Assembly: GCF_003885045.1 (NCBI RefSeq)
Contig: NZ_RHJS01000001.1
Coordinates: forward strand, 100,483 to 164,482
Length of the DNA stretch: 64,000 nt
Origin: Schaedlerella arabinosiphila
Lineage (GTDB): Bacteria; Bacillota; Clostridia; Lachnospirales; Lachnospiraceae
Direction: 5' to 3'
In this document: positions 16,554 to 25,258 of the stretch, piece by piece
Layout: each line of letters starts with the position of its first letter
Position numbering within the stretch: the first letter of the stretch is position 1
Notes under the pieces: model-generated
Told to the model about the DNA's origin: nothing
Databases searched by the model: none
What the model saw: only the letters and a program-made list of their open reading frames with translations
Made by a program: the position numbers and the translations under genes

Positions 16554-17792
16554 TCACGCAACCTGATGTTTACAATAAGAGCGAACCGCTAAAAACAGGA
16601 ATACAGGTATTTCAACTGCGGCTGAAATCAAAATGACATATGGTGTCCAGAAACTTGCCTCTCCAATATGCAGAAAGTTGAAATTATAAAGCTGATACAG
16701 GAAATTATTCTGCATACCGATACCCGCGGAAGGCAGAACAGTTGAAATCCACGATGCGCCTGCAAATGCACTATGAGCAAATATAGGCAGAAATAACACC
16801 ACTATGGAAATCAGCAGTACTGTCAGCGAATCCCTGCATCTGGCAGACAAGAACAGCGTACAGCTAATGGTTGCCAATAATGAAAGAAGTCCTGCAAATA
16901 CCAGAATAATCTGGAGCTGCCCCAAATTTATATTTGGCAGATTTATAATTGAAAACAGCATTTGAAACGAAGTCTTCAGGCAATCTGTACCAAACGCAAG
17001 ATTTAAGATTAACAAATGAATTGACATTCCCAAAATGAAAATTATTATGAATATACAGCAGGCTGCCAGAATCCGTGTAACAGCTAATTTCATTCGTCCA
17101 TATTTCGTACAGCGCAAAATACTGTCACTGCCGGTCTGATATTCATTGGCGAAAATCGGAGCCGCAATAGCAACACAAAGGATTGACAAAACCAAAATAT
17201 ACAATGTTGTATAATCAAATGCGTCCCTGCTCATACCGGGATATAAGTAAAATGGCTGATCTGCATCTGCATACTTGTCTGCCGCAAACTGCCCCGCCGA
17301 CTCATATTCTTTCTGCTCAAGATCCATGATATCATCCAAATGGGAAACACATTTTTCATAAAAATGCTGTTCCACCCCAACAGGATCGATATCCATCAGG
17401 TCTGCGGCAGCGCCAGTTTTCGGGTCAGCAAATGCTTCTGTCAATCCTTTAAGCATAGGACGGATAGCCATAATGTTTTCAATATAAATATCCAGCGGAA
17501 CGTCATTAAGCGTACCATATTCTTTTACATAGGATTGATATGTCCGCAAGGCTTCCGCCAGCTTCCCAGGAGTAATGTCACCCGCTGTTTTCTCATAGTA
17601 ATCCCGCTTAAACCGGATTGCTGATAATCCATCTAATTCTATGATTTTCCCATCTTCTCCCAGACGGTTAATTGATTCAAAACTGACTGGCAGATACGCC
17701 ATCACAACAGACATAAAAAGTGCAGCAGCAAACAATGCCAATGTACGGCGTGACTTTATAATTCGTTTTACTTCTAATCGGAATAAACGCAT
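16554..17792 (-). CDS. ABC-2 type permease
   Basis: 412 residues from the ATG at 17792 (AAGGGGAG upstream; a longer frame to 17948 overlaps the ATPase gene and is rejected). One N-terminal membrane segment (about 17-36), a large extracytoplasmic loop (about 37-210), then five hydrophobic segments: the layout of ABC-2 permeases with a big external domain. It starts 1 base after the ATPase stop. Together they form an exporter of the kind used for lantibiotic immunity or drug efflux; the substrate is unknown. Confidence 0.88.
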   Translation of the reverse strand: MRLFRLEVKRIIKSRRTLALFAAALFMSVVMAYLPVSFESINRLGEDGKIIELDGLSAIRFKRDYYEKTAGDITPGKLAEALRTYQSYVKEYGTLNDVPLDIYIENIMAIRPMLKGLTEAFADPKTGAAADLMDIDPVGVEQHFYEKCVSHLDDIMDLEQKEYESAGQFAADKYADADQPFYLYPGMSRDAFDYTTLYILVLSILCVAIAAPIFANEYQTGSDSILRCTKYGRMKLAVTRILAACCIFIIIFILGMSIHLLILNLAFGTDCLKTSFQMLFSIINLPNINLGQLQIILVFAGLLSLLATISCTLFLSARCRDSLTVLLISIVVLFLPIFAHSAFAGASWISTVLPSAGIGMQNNFLYQLYNFNFLHIGEASFWTPYVILISAAVEIPVFLFLAVRSYCKHQVA

Positions 17793-17793
17793 A

Positions 17794-18705
17794 TCAATTT
17801 CTCTCCCCTTCCCGGAGTGCGTTTCCTTCGCACTCCGTATTTTCCTGCGGAAAATACCAAAGATACAAATCCTCAAGCCGAGGCTGTGCAGTAACCGCCC
17901 CGGAAATTTCGGGTTTTTCAGATAAATACCGTATAGATACCTGCCCATTATCTTCGCTGCGCTGATTGATGATCCTCAGCCGCATTTCGTAGCCGGCTAA
18001 ATCCCTTGCTGGTATGGTACAAGTCCATACCTTCCCCTCAATCGCTCTTACCAGCTCATCCGTCCGGCCTATATCCACTATCTTTCCTGCTTTCATAATA
18101 GCGTTTCTCGTTGCAATGTACTCAATATCCGAAACGATATGCGTAGAAATTAACACAATCCTATCATGTGAAAATTCTGAAATAAAGTTACGGAATCGTA
18201 CCCGTTCTCCGGGATCAAGTCCTGCTGTCGGTTCGTCCATCACAAGGACTTTCGGTTCGTTCAGCATTGCCTGTGCAATCCCCACGCGCCGCTTCATACC
18301 CCCTGACAGCTTTGCTATCTTTTTCCTTTTTACATCTGAAAGCGTAAGCACCTCCAGAAGATGATTGATTTTATTTTCTGTCTCCCTTGCCGGAACACCT
18401 TTCAGGGCAGCTACATATTCCAGATAATCTTTCACTGTAAAATCACGGGAATATCCGAAATCCTGTGGTAAAAAGCCAAATATGTCCCGATAGGTTTCTC
18501 CCATTTTACGGATATCGGTGCCATCATAACAGACTGCTCCTCTGGTGGGTGTCATAACGTTTGCAATCATTCGCATAAGGGTAGTTTTCCCTGCGCCGTT
18601 AGCGCCAAGCAGCCCCCATACACCCGGTGTCAAAGTAAGGCTGGCATCATCGACGGCCTTTTTATCTTTGAACTGTTTACATAAACGCTCAATTTTCAGT
18701 TCCAT
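17794..18705 (-). CDS. ABC transporter ATP-binding protein
   Basis: 303 residues. Walker A GANGAGKT (34-41), Q loop (LPQDFGYS), signature LSGGM (133-137), Walker B VLVMDEP (153-159) and the H loop (STHIVSD). The C-terminal 80 residues are an extra domain ending YLWYFPQE. ABC-2 exporter ATPase of the CcmA / BcrA type. Pairs with the permease directly downstream. The gap of 169 bases to the kinase gene upstream carries hairpins, so its co-transcription with the VanS-like kinase is uncertain. Confidence 0.92.
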   Translation of the reverse strand: MELKIERLCKQFKDKKAVDDASLTLTPGVWGLLGANGAGKTTLMRMIANVMTPTRGAVCYDGTDIRKMGETYRDIFGFLPQDFGYSRDFTVKDYLEYVAALKGVPARETENKINHLLEVLTLSDVKRKKIAKLSGGMKRRVGIAQAMLNEPKVLVMDEPTAGLDPGERVRFRNFISEFSHDRIVLISTHIVSDIEYIATRNAIMKAGKIVDIGRTDELVRAIEGKVWTCTIPARDLAGYEMRLRIINQRSEDNGQVSIRYLSEKPEISGAVTAQPRLEDLYLWYFPQENTECEGNALREGERN

Positions 18706-18770
18706 TGTACCATTCTCTCCTTTCCTAAAGCCTTATGGTCTGCCTGTTTCCAAAGGCTTTTTTCAGGAGC

Positions 18771-18813
18771 AAATGCCCCTGTCCAGTAACGAGTGTACCA
18801 AACAGGGGCATTT
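18771..18813. terminator. Inverted repeat between kinase and ABC genes (possible terminator)
   Basis: A perfect 12-bp stem AAATGCCCCTGT / ACAGGGGCATTT (18771-18782, 18802-18813), 19-base loop. The T tract is short, so it may attenuate rather than stop transcription from the VanRS-like genes into the exporter. Confidence 0.5.
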
Positions 18814-18874
18814 CAATCTCAAATTTCAGGCAGGAATAATCCTAAGAATTTCCTAATATTATGAATGTATTTTC

Positions 18875-19936
18875 CTAAGAAGAGACTGGCAGGGTAATTG
18901 TGAAACTGACTGTTTCATTACTGCTCTGTGCTATGATTTCACCGCCATGCAGCCCCACAATCTCTTTCGCAATAGATAATCCAAGCCCCCCTCCTGTATC
19001 CGACAGCCTGGCTCCATCTAAACGGCTGAACTTTTCAAAGATGCCTGACAACTGGTCTGGCGGGATTGTCTGCCCATGATTTTTGAAAACGGCTACAACA
19101 TTTGTGCCTTTTCTCTCTGCCGATATGCTGATTTCTGTGTTAGGATAGCTGTACGCAGCAGCATTCTTCAAAAGGTTATTAAAAACCCTCGCCAGCTTTT
19201 CAGGATCGCCTGTTACAATCAGCTCATCCCCAGCAGAAAACAGAACTGTATTTCCCCTTGCTGACAGGGACGGATAAAATTCATCCATGACCTGTGCTAA
19301 AAGGGCGTATAAATCAACCCGTGCCTTTTGCAACTGCACTACAGCCGTATGATACCTCGTAATCTCAAACAATTCATTGAGCAGTGTCTCCAGCCGTTCT
19401 GCTTTGTCAAGGGCAATGCCCACATATTTTGCTTTTTGGTCTTGCGGCATGTCCGGGGCTTCGTCAAGCAGGCTTAAATATCCAATGACCGCCGTCAAGG
19501 GCGTGCGGATATCATGCGCCAGATACATGACCAGCTCATTTTTCTTGTCCTCCGCTTCTTTTACTGCCTGTTTGCCAAGCAGAACTGACATTTTAATCTG
19601 GTTCATCTGCTGCTCCACTTCCCTGAGCGGTTCTGACAATTCAACCGCCTGGCTGTTCTGTTCATATACTGTCTGCGTGGCAGTGACCACCTCATCCAGA
19701 TAGTCCCACGGTTTTCTCCAGTAATGATAAAAAATGCAGGCCAGGCCAGCCACAAGGTAGAAAAAATAAATGATATCCAACCGCAGGTACAACCAACTAA
19801 AAACCTGATTCTCAAATCGGGAGAAAAAGTATTCCAGCAGCGGCATCGCAATCAGACCTGAAAGCGTATAAATTAGCATAATAATAAAAAAACGGAACTG
19901 CAACTTTTTTCTTATAGGGAAGTCCTGCTTCTTCAC
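18875..19936 (-). CDS. VanS-like sensor histidine kinase
   Basis: 353 residues from GTG 19936, preceded by GGAGG at a good distance; a TTG at 19954 that overlaps the VanZ-like stop is also possible. Two membrane segments (about 15-35, 52-70), H141 in YLAHDIRTPLTAVIGYLSL, N box (FNNLLKNAAAYS), G boxes (TGGGLGLSIAKEI). The H-box region is very close to VanS of vancomycin-type clusters. It is encoded with a VanR-like regulator and a VanZ-like protein, but no van ligase or peptidase genes are in the window. Confidence 0.9.
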   Translation of the reverse strand: MKKQDFPIRKKLQFRFFIIMLIYTLSGLIAMPLLEYFFSRFENQVFSWLYLRLDIIYFFYLVAGLACIFYHYWRKPWDYLDEVVTATQTVYEQNSQAVELSEPLREVEQQMNQIKMSVLLGKQAVKEAEDKKNELVMYLAHDIRTPLTAVIGYLSLLDEAPDMPQDQKAKYVGIALDKAERLETLLNELFEITRYHTAVVQLQKARVDLYALLAQVMDEFYPSLSARGNTVLFSAGDELIVTGDPEKLARVFNNLLKNAAAYSYPNTEISISAERKGTNVVAVFKNHGQTIPPDQLSGIFEKFSRLDGARLSDTGGGLGLSIAKEIVGLHGGEIIAQSSNETVSFTITLPVSS

Positions 19937-19950
19937 AAATACCACCTCCG

Positions 19951-20469
19951 TCAATTTGATATCAAAAGAACCGATACACCGCCGACCACTACCGCTGTAA
20001 CAATAGCGGCCACAACCGTAATGACTGTATCTGCCCGCTTTTTACCCCGGAATATTTTTGCAGCTGACCAATAAAGCCCAATCCCTATCATCCCTCCACA
20101 GGTATTGGTTATGAGGTCAGTTATGTCTGTCCCGCCAACTGCAAGAATATATTGGAAAATCTCCAGGATAAGGCTTGTTGATAAAATAAGAATGAACTTT
20201 CTTTTGAAATTTGATTCATGTCTGAACATACACAAATAGATGCCAAACGGAATAAATATCCCAATATTTTCTAAAACTTCCTTCAAATGAAAATTCATCC
20301 CTATTTCATTTTCATAATGGAATGGTATCAGGTTAATGTTCCTGACTGTATCCAAATCATGGATTGATAGCTGCAGCTTGAATAAAATAATCCATACCAG
20401 TAAGACCATATAGACAGCAAATAAAAACGGCACAAGGCAGTTTATACCTGCTCTTTTCTTTTTCTTCAT
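19951..20469 (-). CDS. VanZ-family membrane protein
   Basis: 172 residues from the ATG at 20469 (AAGGAGG upstream; the longer frame to 20517 overlaps the regulator gene). Four to five hydrophobic segments and the family landmarks NLIPFHYE, ENIGIFIPFG and TDITDLITNTCGGMIG. VanZ proteins give low-level teicoplanin or lipopeptide tolerance in some hosts by an unclear mechanism. Placed between the VanR-like and VanS-like genes. Confidence 0.88.
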   Translation of the reverse strand: MKKKKRAGINCLVPFLFAVYMVLLVWIILFKLQLSIHDLDTVRNINLIPFHYENEIGMNFHLKEVLENIGIFIPFGIYLCMFRHESNFKRKFILILSTSLILEIFQYILAVGGTDITDLITNTCGGMIGIGLYWSAAKIFRGKKRADTVITVVAAIVTAVVVGGVSVLLISN

Positions 20470-20497
20470 AATGCCTCCTTGTCCGGGGATAGGGCGG

Positions 20498-21193
20498 CTA
20501 TATTTTATATCCGACACCCCATATTGTCTTTATATACTTTGGCTTTTCTGTCGTGTCTTTCAGTTTTTCCCTTAAATGGCGGATATGCACTGTAATTGTG
20601 CTGCTGTTCTTGCTGTAATACTCATCTTTCCATATTCTGTGAAATAATTCCTCAAGAGTCACAACCGCCCCCTGATTCTCCAACAGAATGCGCAGAATGG
20701 AAAATTCCGTAGGTGTTAAGGATAAAGGCTCCCCATCCAGCTCACATTCATAAGTTTTTGTGTTAAACATCAGCTTTTTATAAGCAAGAATCGTAACAGG
20801 CTCATTTTCTGCTGGCACCGGAGTATACTTATTATACCTTCTTAACTGTGCCTTCACTCTGGCTATCAGTTCAAGGGGTCGAAATGGCTTCGTTACATAA
20901 TCGTCTGCCCCCAGTGTCAAACCAGTGATCTTATCCGTCTCTTCATCCTTCGCCGTCAGCATTATGATGGGATAGGTATGCTTTTCACGGATTTTCTGGC
21001 ATAGGGTAAATCCGTTAATATCGGGCAGCATGATATCAAGAATAGCAAGGTCAACCTCTTCTTCTTTAACAAATTCCAATGCCTCTTTTGCAGAATAGTA
21101 TTTATAAATGGTGTAATTTTCATTTTTCAGGTAAACTTCAAGCAGATCAGCAATATCGTGTTCATCATCAACGATTAAAATTTTTTCAGACAT
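20498..21193 (-). CDS. VanR-like response regulator (OmpR family)
   Basis: 231 residues from the ATG at 21193 (MSEKILIVDD; AAGGA upstream). Receiver with D53 (LAILDIMLP) and K102 (YVTKPFRPLELI), winged helix with LSLTPTEFSILRIL and HIRHLREKL, ending WGVGYKI. Long stretches are near-identical in pattern to VanR of glycopeptide clusters. A LytTR-type promoter lies at 21399-21464, facing this gene. Confidence 0.92.
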   Translation of the reverse strand: MSEKILIVDDEHDIADLLEVYLKNENYTIYKYYSAKEALEFVKEEEVDLAILDIMLPDINGFTLCQKIREKHTYPIIMLTAKDEETDKITGLTLGADDYVTKPFRPLELIARVKAQLRRYNKYTPVPAENEPVTILAYKKLMFNTKTYECELDGEPLSLTPTEFSILRILLENQGAVVTLEELFHRIWKDEYYSKNSSTITVHIRHLREKLKDTTEKPKYIKTIWGVGYKI

Positions 21194-21398
21194 ATAAGCC
21201 ATTCCTTCCCAAAGCCGTAGCTTATTTTTATTACTCTATCACATTTTCCTTTAAAAATCCCAATAAAGCACATGAGATTTCATTAAGATTTTCCTAAGTT
21301 CCTAAACACCGTTCAAATTATATATAGGATTTCAAATAATTAGTTTTCTTATTACTTCGGCAGAATACCGTTCCCACTATAGCAATAGCATCTACAGA

Positions 21399-21464
21399 AT
21401 TATACCATAGAAATTTTCTATTTTTCATCCGATGGCACGAAACGACTATTTCCCGGAAACGAAA
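21399..21464 (-). promoter_or_regulatory. Second LytTR-type promoter, facing the VanR-like gene
   Basis: GGCACGAAA (21434-21442) and GAAACGAAA (21456-21464) with the same 22-bp period as at 16.1 kb; TATAAT (minus strand) at 21399-21404, 29 bp from the proximal repeat. The leader to the VanR-like ATG is about 200 bases. Confidence 0.65.
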
Positions 21465-21477
21465 AGCATACCCCAAA

Positions 21478-21503
21478 CAAAAGGAGCCTATACAACTCCT
21501 TTT
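21478..21503 (-). terminator. Terminator of a short transcript
   Basis: Minus-strand stem AAAAGGAG / CTCCTTTT with a 9-base loop, ending in T-rich sequence. It lies about 110 bases downstream of the third LytTR-type promoter. Confidence 0.5.
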
Positions 21504-21614
21504 TCCCACTTATCCCATCTCCCTGAACGTGCCAGCCATTCCTCCCACAAGGCTCCACTGGCGTTGCATATAGGATTTCAGATTTATTCCCGCTAAACCA
21601 AACGCATCCTCTGA

Positions 21615-21682
21615 ATAATACCATAAAAATTTCCTATTTTTCACCTGGGTTGCACAAAACGACTATTTTTCAGGAGTAGAAA
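21615..21682 (-). promoter_or_regulatory. Third, degenerate LytTR-type promoter
   Basis: A copy of the 21.4-kb promoter: the shared middle AACGACTATTT, a TGCACAAAA-like proximal half (about 21650), a GGAGTAGAAA-like distal half, and TATTAT (minus) at 21615-21620 at the same 29-30 bp distance. The leader also shares TGAAATCCTATAT with the second promoter, so the two arose by duplication. Confidence 0.5.
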
Positions 21683-21683
21683 G

Positions 21684-21714
21684 CAAAAAAAGAGCCATTG
21701 AACAGCCCTTTTTT
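21684..21714 (-). terminator. Intrinsic terminator
   Basis: Minus-strand 11-bp stem (21685-21695 with 21703-21713, G.U pairs included), 7-base loop and a run of seven T. It may end read-through from the amylase gene at 22065 before the LytTR promoters. Confidence 0.65.
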
Positions 21715-21763
21715 CTTGTTATCATTTATCCATTTTATTTTTACCGTTTTTCTCATATACAAA

Positions 21764-21843
21764 CACGAAAACCCTTTACACTATCACGGAAACCCTTATA
21801 TTATCACGAAAACTCCCAGCGACTTTCCGTGATAATATGTAAG
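21764..21843. repeat. Iteron-like repeats with an inverted copy
   Basis: Three tandem units of 20-21 bp beginning CACGAAAACCC / CACGGAAACCC / CACGAAAACTCCC, then an inverted copy TTTCCGTGATAATAT (21824-21838). The unit resembles iterons near RepA-type genes of clostridial elements as I recall them, but no rep gene is present. Confidence 0.55.
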
Positions 21844-21934
21844 CGACACAAAATTACCAAAAATACATCACATCACTCATATAAGTGCGCAAACTTCCTC
21901 TCCTAACTTTTTTATAAACAAGTACATACAAATT

Positions 21935-22016
21935 AATCCGACAGGTCATTTTCATTGCAATGAATTGCATGTAAATGACCTGTCGGATTGCGACTGTACA
22001 GATGGAAAATTTTTGT
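21935..22016. mobile_element. Partial solo copy of the Uma2-type palindrome
   Basis: 17-bp perfect inner arms (21935-21951 and 21973-21989), the TCATTGCAATGAATTGC core shared with 8762-8797, and a complete right outer arm ending GATGGAAAATTTTT. The left outer arm is missing. Confidence 0.65.
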
Positions 22017-22064
22017 GCCACTAAACATCCCATTTTACGAATGAAGTACTTGCCCTACGCCCTT

Positions 22065-24053
22065 CTACCAGTCAAACGTAACTTGTCCTTCCCCGGTTTC
22101 CGGTACGGTATATGTATGATTGCTGCCATCCTCCCAGATCACATTTCCTGATTCGTCTTTCTTGATTGCCTTAAACTCAATTGTTTTTCCAGGTGTAAGA
22201 TAGGTCATCAGGTTCCATGTCGGATAATTCGGGCATACTGCCGGCCCGACTGCGGCATCAGGATTCCAATTTCCTAATTCCTCACAATTTCCAACGATGT
22301 ACACATTCTGTCCAAAATTTGTGATGGCATTGTTTACCGTAAAGGTGACAGGTATCAATGCTTCCGCGTTCTCATCCACCTTATAAATCTTTGCATTATT
22401 TCCTGAGAGAGAGATGGTGATTTTACGGTCTGAGCTTACTGTAATCTTATCATTCGGGTTCATGACATTTACCAAAGTAGTACCTGGCAGGATACTGCTC
22501 TCAGCCCGCAGAGACATTGTAGTACTTTCTGTTCCTTCTGCGTTATGGAATGCGCAGATCAATTCCTGTCCTTCGTTTTCCCCGGAATCCACCCTTCTGG
22601 AAAAGGCATATGTATGCATGGATGTCCACATTTCTCTCTGAGTTCCATCTGCAAGCGCTTCATACTGATTCCGCAACTGATTCAGTTCTGCGATCAGCTG
22701 ATATGTATCTGTAGATGTATCAAAGTAATCATGGATTACATTTCCATCCACATCTTTTGTAACCATTGACCAACGATTCCAGGTATCTGCTATGCCGTTG
22801 ATCGTCTGTCCGTTCGCATTTCCTCTGTTTTGCTCTGTTCCCTGGAATACAACGGGAATCCCACGTGCGGTAAAAATAAATGTAAGCGCATTATGAAGCT
22901 TTGAAGTATCTCCTCCTGCCTCTGTCAGGAAACGGTTTCGGTCATGGTTATCAATGAAGGTTACCATATCATTTACATGTGATCCATACAATTCATCCTG
23001 GTCAAATATAGACTGGACGGATATTTCAGAAGTATTATTGAAGTTCTTACCATAAGCAAAGTCATTTACAACTGCCTGGAACAGCGGAAAATCAAGCATC
23101 CCTGTTTCTGCATTATCGCCTACCCAGTCTTTTACAAAACTGACATCCATGTCAAAATTTTCTCCAAAGGTTGCCACGCCCAGATACTCCTGCAGTTCAT
23201 GGATGTCCGACGGCTTCATACATTTTGCCGCATCAACCCTTGCTGCATCTGCGCCGGTATAAGTAAACCATTCTTTTATAGAATCAAATACTGCACGTTT
23301 TGCCTCTGGATTATCAAAGTCAATATCATCCAGCCCGCCCAGATCATGGTCCTCCAGCATCTGAGTACTGGAAGCAGTATGAGGATGCTCCAGATCCCAA
23401 TTGATATCTCCATTGTTATGATACCACTGGATATTGTTAAATGGCGCAACCGGCTGCAGCTGTGTTCCGGCCTTCAATCCGGAAGCATCTGATAAATAAT
23501 GCGCGTTGTTTCCAGTTCCCTGGAGATAATCCCCCACATGGTTTGGAACAATGTCAAGAATGACTTTAATCCCATTTGCATGGCATACATCTACCAGCTC
23601 TTTCAGTTTGGCCTTGCTCTCTTCCGGATCTTCTGAACCGAAATATCGGCTTGCACGGTTTGGATCATATACATTATAGCCGTGATATGCTGTCGGCCAC
23701 TGTGTACCATTTGCATCCGGGACTCCCCATAACTGCGGGTCTGATACTGGAGAAATCCAGATGGCAGTATATCCCATATCCTTTATATAAGAGATCTTAT
23801 CAATGATCCCCTGCCAATCGCCGCCGTGCATATATCGAAAGTCATCCTGAGAATTTTCCGCATACCGGAATGCCTCCCCTGCTGCATTATTAGTAGGATC
23901 TCCGTCATAAAAACGGTCCACCATGATCTGATAAACGGATTCCCCTCTCAGGCTGTCTGCTGCAGACGAAGTTATGGGCGGAATCGCTGATAAAGAGATT
24001 GCCGCAAGTAATAAGGTTGTCCCGACTCTCTTAAATAAATTTTTCCACTTCAT
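22065..24053 (-). CDS. Secreted GH13 alpha-amylase with C-terminal starch-binding domain
   Basis: 662 residues. Signal peptide (1-32, KRVGTTLLLAAISLSAIPP, cleavage near SSAAD). GH13 barrel with YQIMVDRFYDGD, catalytic nucleophile D274 (ARVDAAK), acid/base E298 (TFGENFD) and D371 (FIDNHD), an all-beta C domain, and from about 567 a CBM20 starch-binding domain (VYIVGNCEELGNWNP, EFKAIKKDESGNVIWE). The overall layout is that of CGTase-related amylases. It releases maltodextrins outside the cell, to be taken up by the MalEFG-type importer at 32.5-37.6 kb. Divergent from a LacI regulator. Confidence 0.93.
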   Translation of the reverse strand: MKWKNLFKRVGTTLLLAAISLSAIPPITSSAADSLRGESVYQIMVDRFYDGDPTNNAAGEAFRYAENSQDDFRYMHGGDWQGIIDKISYIKDMGYTAIWISPVSDPQLWGVPDANGTQWPTAYHGYNVYDPNRASRYFGSEDPEESKAKLKELVDVCHANGIKVILDIVPNHVGDYLQGTGNNAHYLSDASGLKAGTQLQPVAPFNNIQWYHNNGDINWDLEHPHTASSTQMLEDHDLGGLDDIDFDNPEAKRAVFDSIKEWFTYTGADAARVDAAKCMKPSDIHELQEYLGVATFGENFDMDVSFVKDWVGDNAETGMLDFPLFQAVVNDFAYGKNFNNTSEISVQSIFDQDELYGSHVNDMVTFIDNHDRNRFLTEAGGDTSKLHNALTFIFTARGIPVVFQGTEQNRGNANGQTINGIADTWNRWSMVTKDVDGNVIHDYFDTSTDTYQLIAELNQLRNQYEALADGTQREMWTSMHTYAFSRRVDSGENEGQELICAFHNAEGTESTTMSLRAESSILPGTTLVNVMNPNDKITVSSDRKITISLSGNNAKIYKVDENAEALIPVTFTVNNAITNFGQNVYIVGNCEELGNWNPDAAVGPAVCPNYPTWNLMTYLTPGKTIEFKAIKKDESGNVIWEDGSNHTYTVPETGEGQVTFDW

Positions 24054-24177
24054 ACGCTTTTCCCTTTCATGTAAAATTTTCCTTGACCCTTTTCATTGTT
24101 TCTATAATAATGCCGGCATTTATGTATTAATAGTAACAATTTTCTCCCGAATTTCCTATTATTTTTATTCATTCTGC

Positions 24178-24206
24178 TTGATTTTTTCAGGTAAACGTTA
24201 TACTAT
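24178..24206 (+). promoter_or_regulatory. LacI-gene promoter with internal operator-like site
   Basis: TTGATT (24178-24183), 17-bp spacer, TACTAT (24201-24206). The spacer contains AAACGTTA, the half-symmetric centre typical of LacI/CcpA-type operators, so the gene may repress itself and, across the intergenic region, affect the amylase. Confidence 0.6.
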
Positions 24207-24241
24207 TATGGCACATATATTCAGAAGGGATGTGAATCACA

Positions 24242-25258
24242 ATGTCTGTCACGATCAAGGACGTCGCAAAGCAGGCCGGGGTATCGATCGCAACGGTATC
24301 CAAAATCATCAACAACAAGCCCTCCATTTCCGAAGCCACAAGACAGCACGTATTCCAGGTCATGAAAGAAATGAACTACCTGCCGAATGCACAGGCCAGC
24401 AATTTTGCCAGGAAACGGTCGGACAATATCATCTTTCTTGCCGTTACCAGGAAGCATACGGCTTTTCACGATCCTCATATGTTCGAGATCCTTTGCGGCG
24501 CCCAGAAAGAAGTCTGGGAAAAGAGATATCATTTCAGCTTTATCGGCATTCCGGATAAGGAAACCGCGCTGCAGGAAGCAGAACAGATCATCGGAAGGAA
24601 AGCCGCGGACGGACTGCTGATCCACGGTTCTGCCACTTCTCGCCCTCTTGCCGACCTGCTGACAGGAACGGAATTTCCTCATGTGATCATCGGACGGCCG
24701 CCATTTTCAAACAGTACCTGCTGGATTGACATCAACAACCATGTCTCTGGAGAGATGGCAACCAAATATCTGACCAGCTGCGGCTATTCAAAAATAGCAT
24801 TTATCGGCGGACAGGAAAGCGACGAAATTTCCAGGCACCGTCTCAAAGGCTATGTGTCTACGATGCGTATTCAGGGGTTTCCTGTCCCGGATTCCTTTAT
24901 CAAATACGGCACCTACAGTAAGGAAAGCGGATTTGACATGATGGAAGAACTGCTGCGTGGAAGCAGCCTTCCGGATGCCGTGATCTGCGAAGACAACCAG
25001 ATCGCCATCGGCGCGGCAGACGCGATCACAAAGCACGGCATGACAATTCCTGATGATATCGGAGTCCTCACCTTTGACGACTACCCGTTGTCCCAGCTCA
25101 TTGATCCTCCCCTTACAGTCGTAGACATTGACGTACATGAAATGGGGAGACAGGCAGCATCCATCTTACTGAAAAAGATCAAAAATCCGGCTCTGCAGGT
25201 ACAGTCCTTTGCGACCCTTCCCACGCTGATCGTCCGGTCCTCTACCCGCAATGTATAA
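24242..25258 (+). CDS. LacI-family transcriptional regulator
   Basis: 338 residues. N-terminal helix-turn-helix (TIKDVAKQAGVSIATVSKIIN, hinge near NYLPNAQA) and a periplasmic-binding-like effector domain (about 60-335) with VLTFDDYPLSQLIDPPLT. Divergent from the secreted amylase and near the malto-oligosaccharide operon, so it probably controls starch use in response to maltose or maltodextrin. AGAAGGG lies upstream of the ATG. Confidence 0.92.
   Translation: MSVTIKDVAKQAGVSIATVSKIINNKPSISEATRQHVFQVMKEMNYLPNAQASNFARKRSDNIIFLAVTRKHTAFHDPHMFEILCGAQKEVWEKRYHFSFIGIPDKETALQEAEQIIGRKAADGLLIHGSATSRPLADLLTGTEFPHVIIGRPPFSNSTCWIDINNHVSGEMATKYLTSCGYSKIAFIGGQESDEISRHRLKGYVSTMRIQGFPVPDSFIKYGTYSKESGFDMMEELLRGSSLPDAVICEDNQIAIGAADAITKHGMTIPDDIGVLTFDDYPLSQLIDPPLTVVDIDVHEMGRQAASILLKKIKNPALQVQSFATLPTLIVRSSTRNV

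Noticed and set aside
17793..17948. Extended N-terminus of the ABC-2 permease
   Set aside because: It overlaps the ATPase gene in another frame; a strong ribosome site precedes the ATG at 17792.
21764..21843. CRISPR array
   Set aside because: Only three short units with no constant-length unique spacers and no cas genes.
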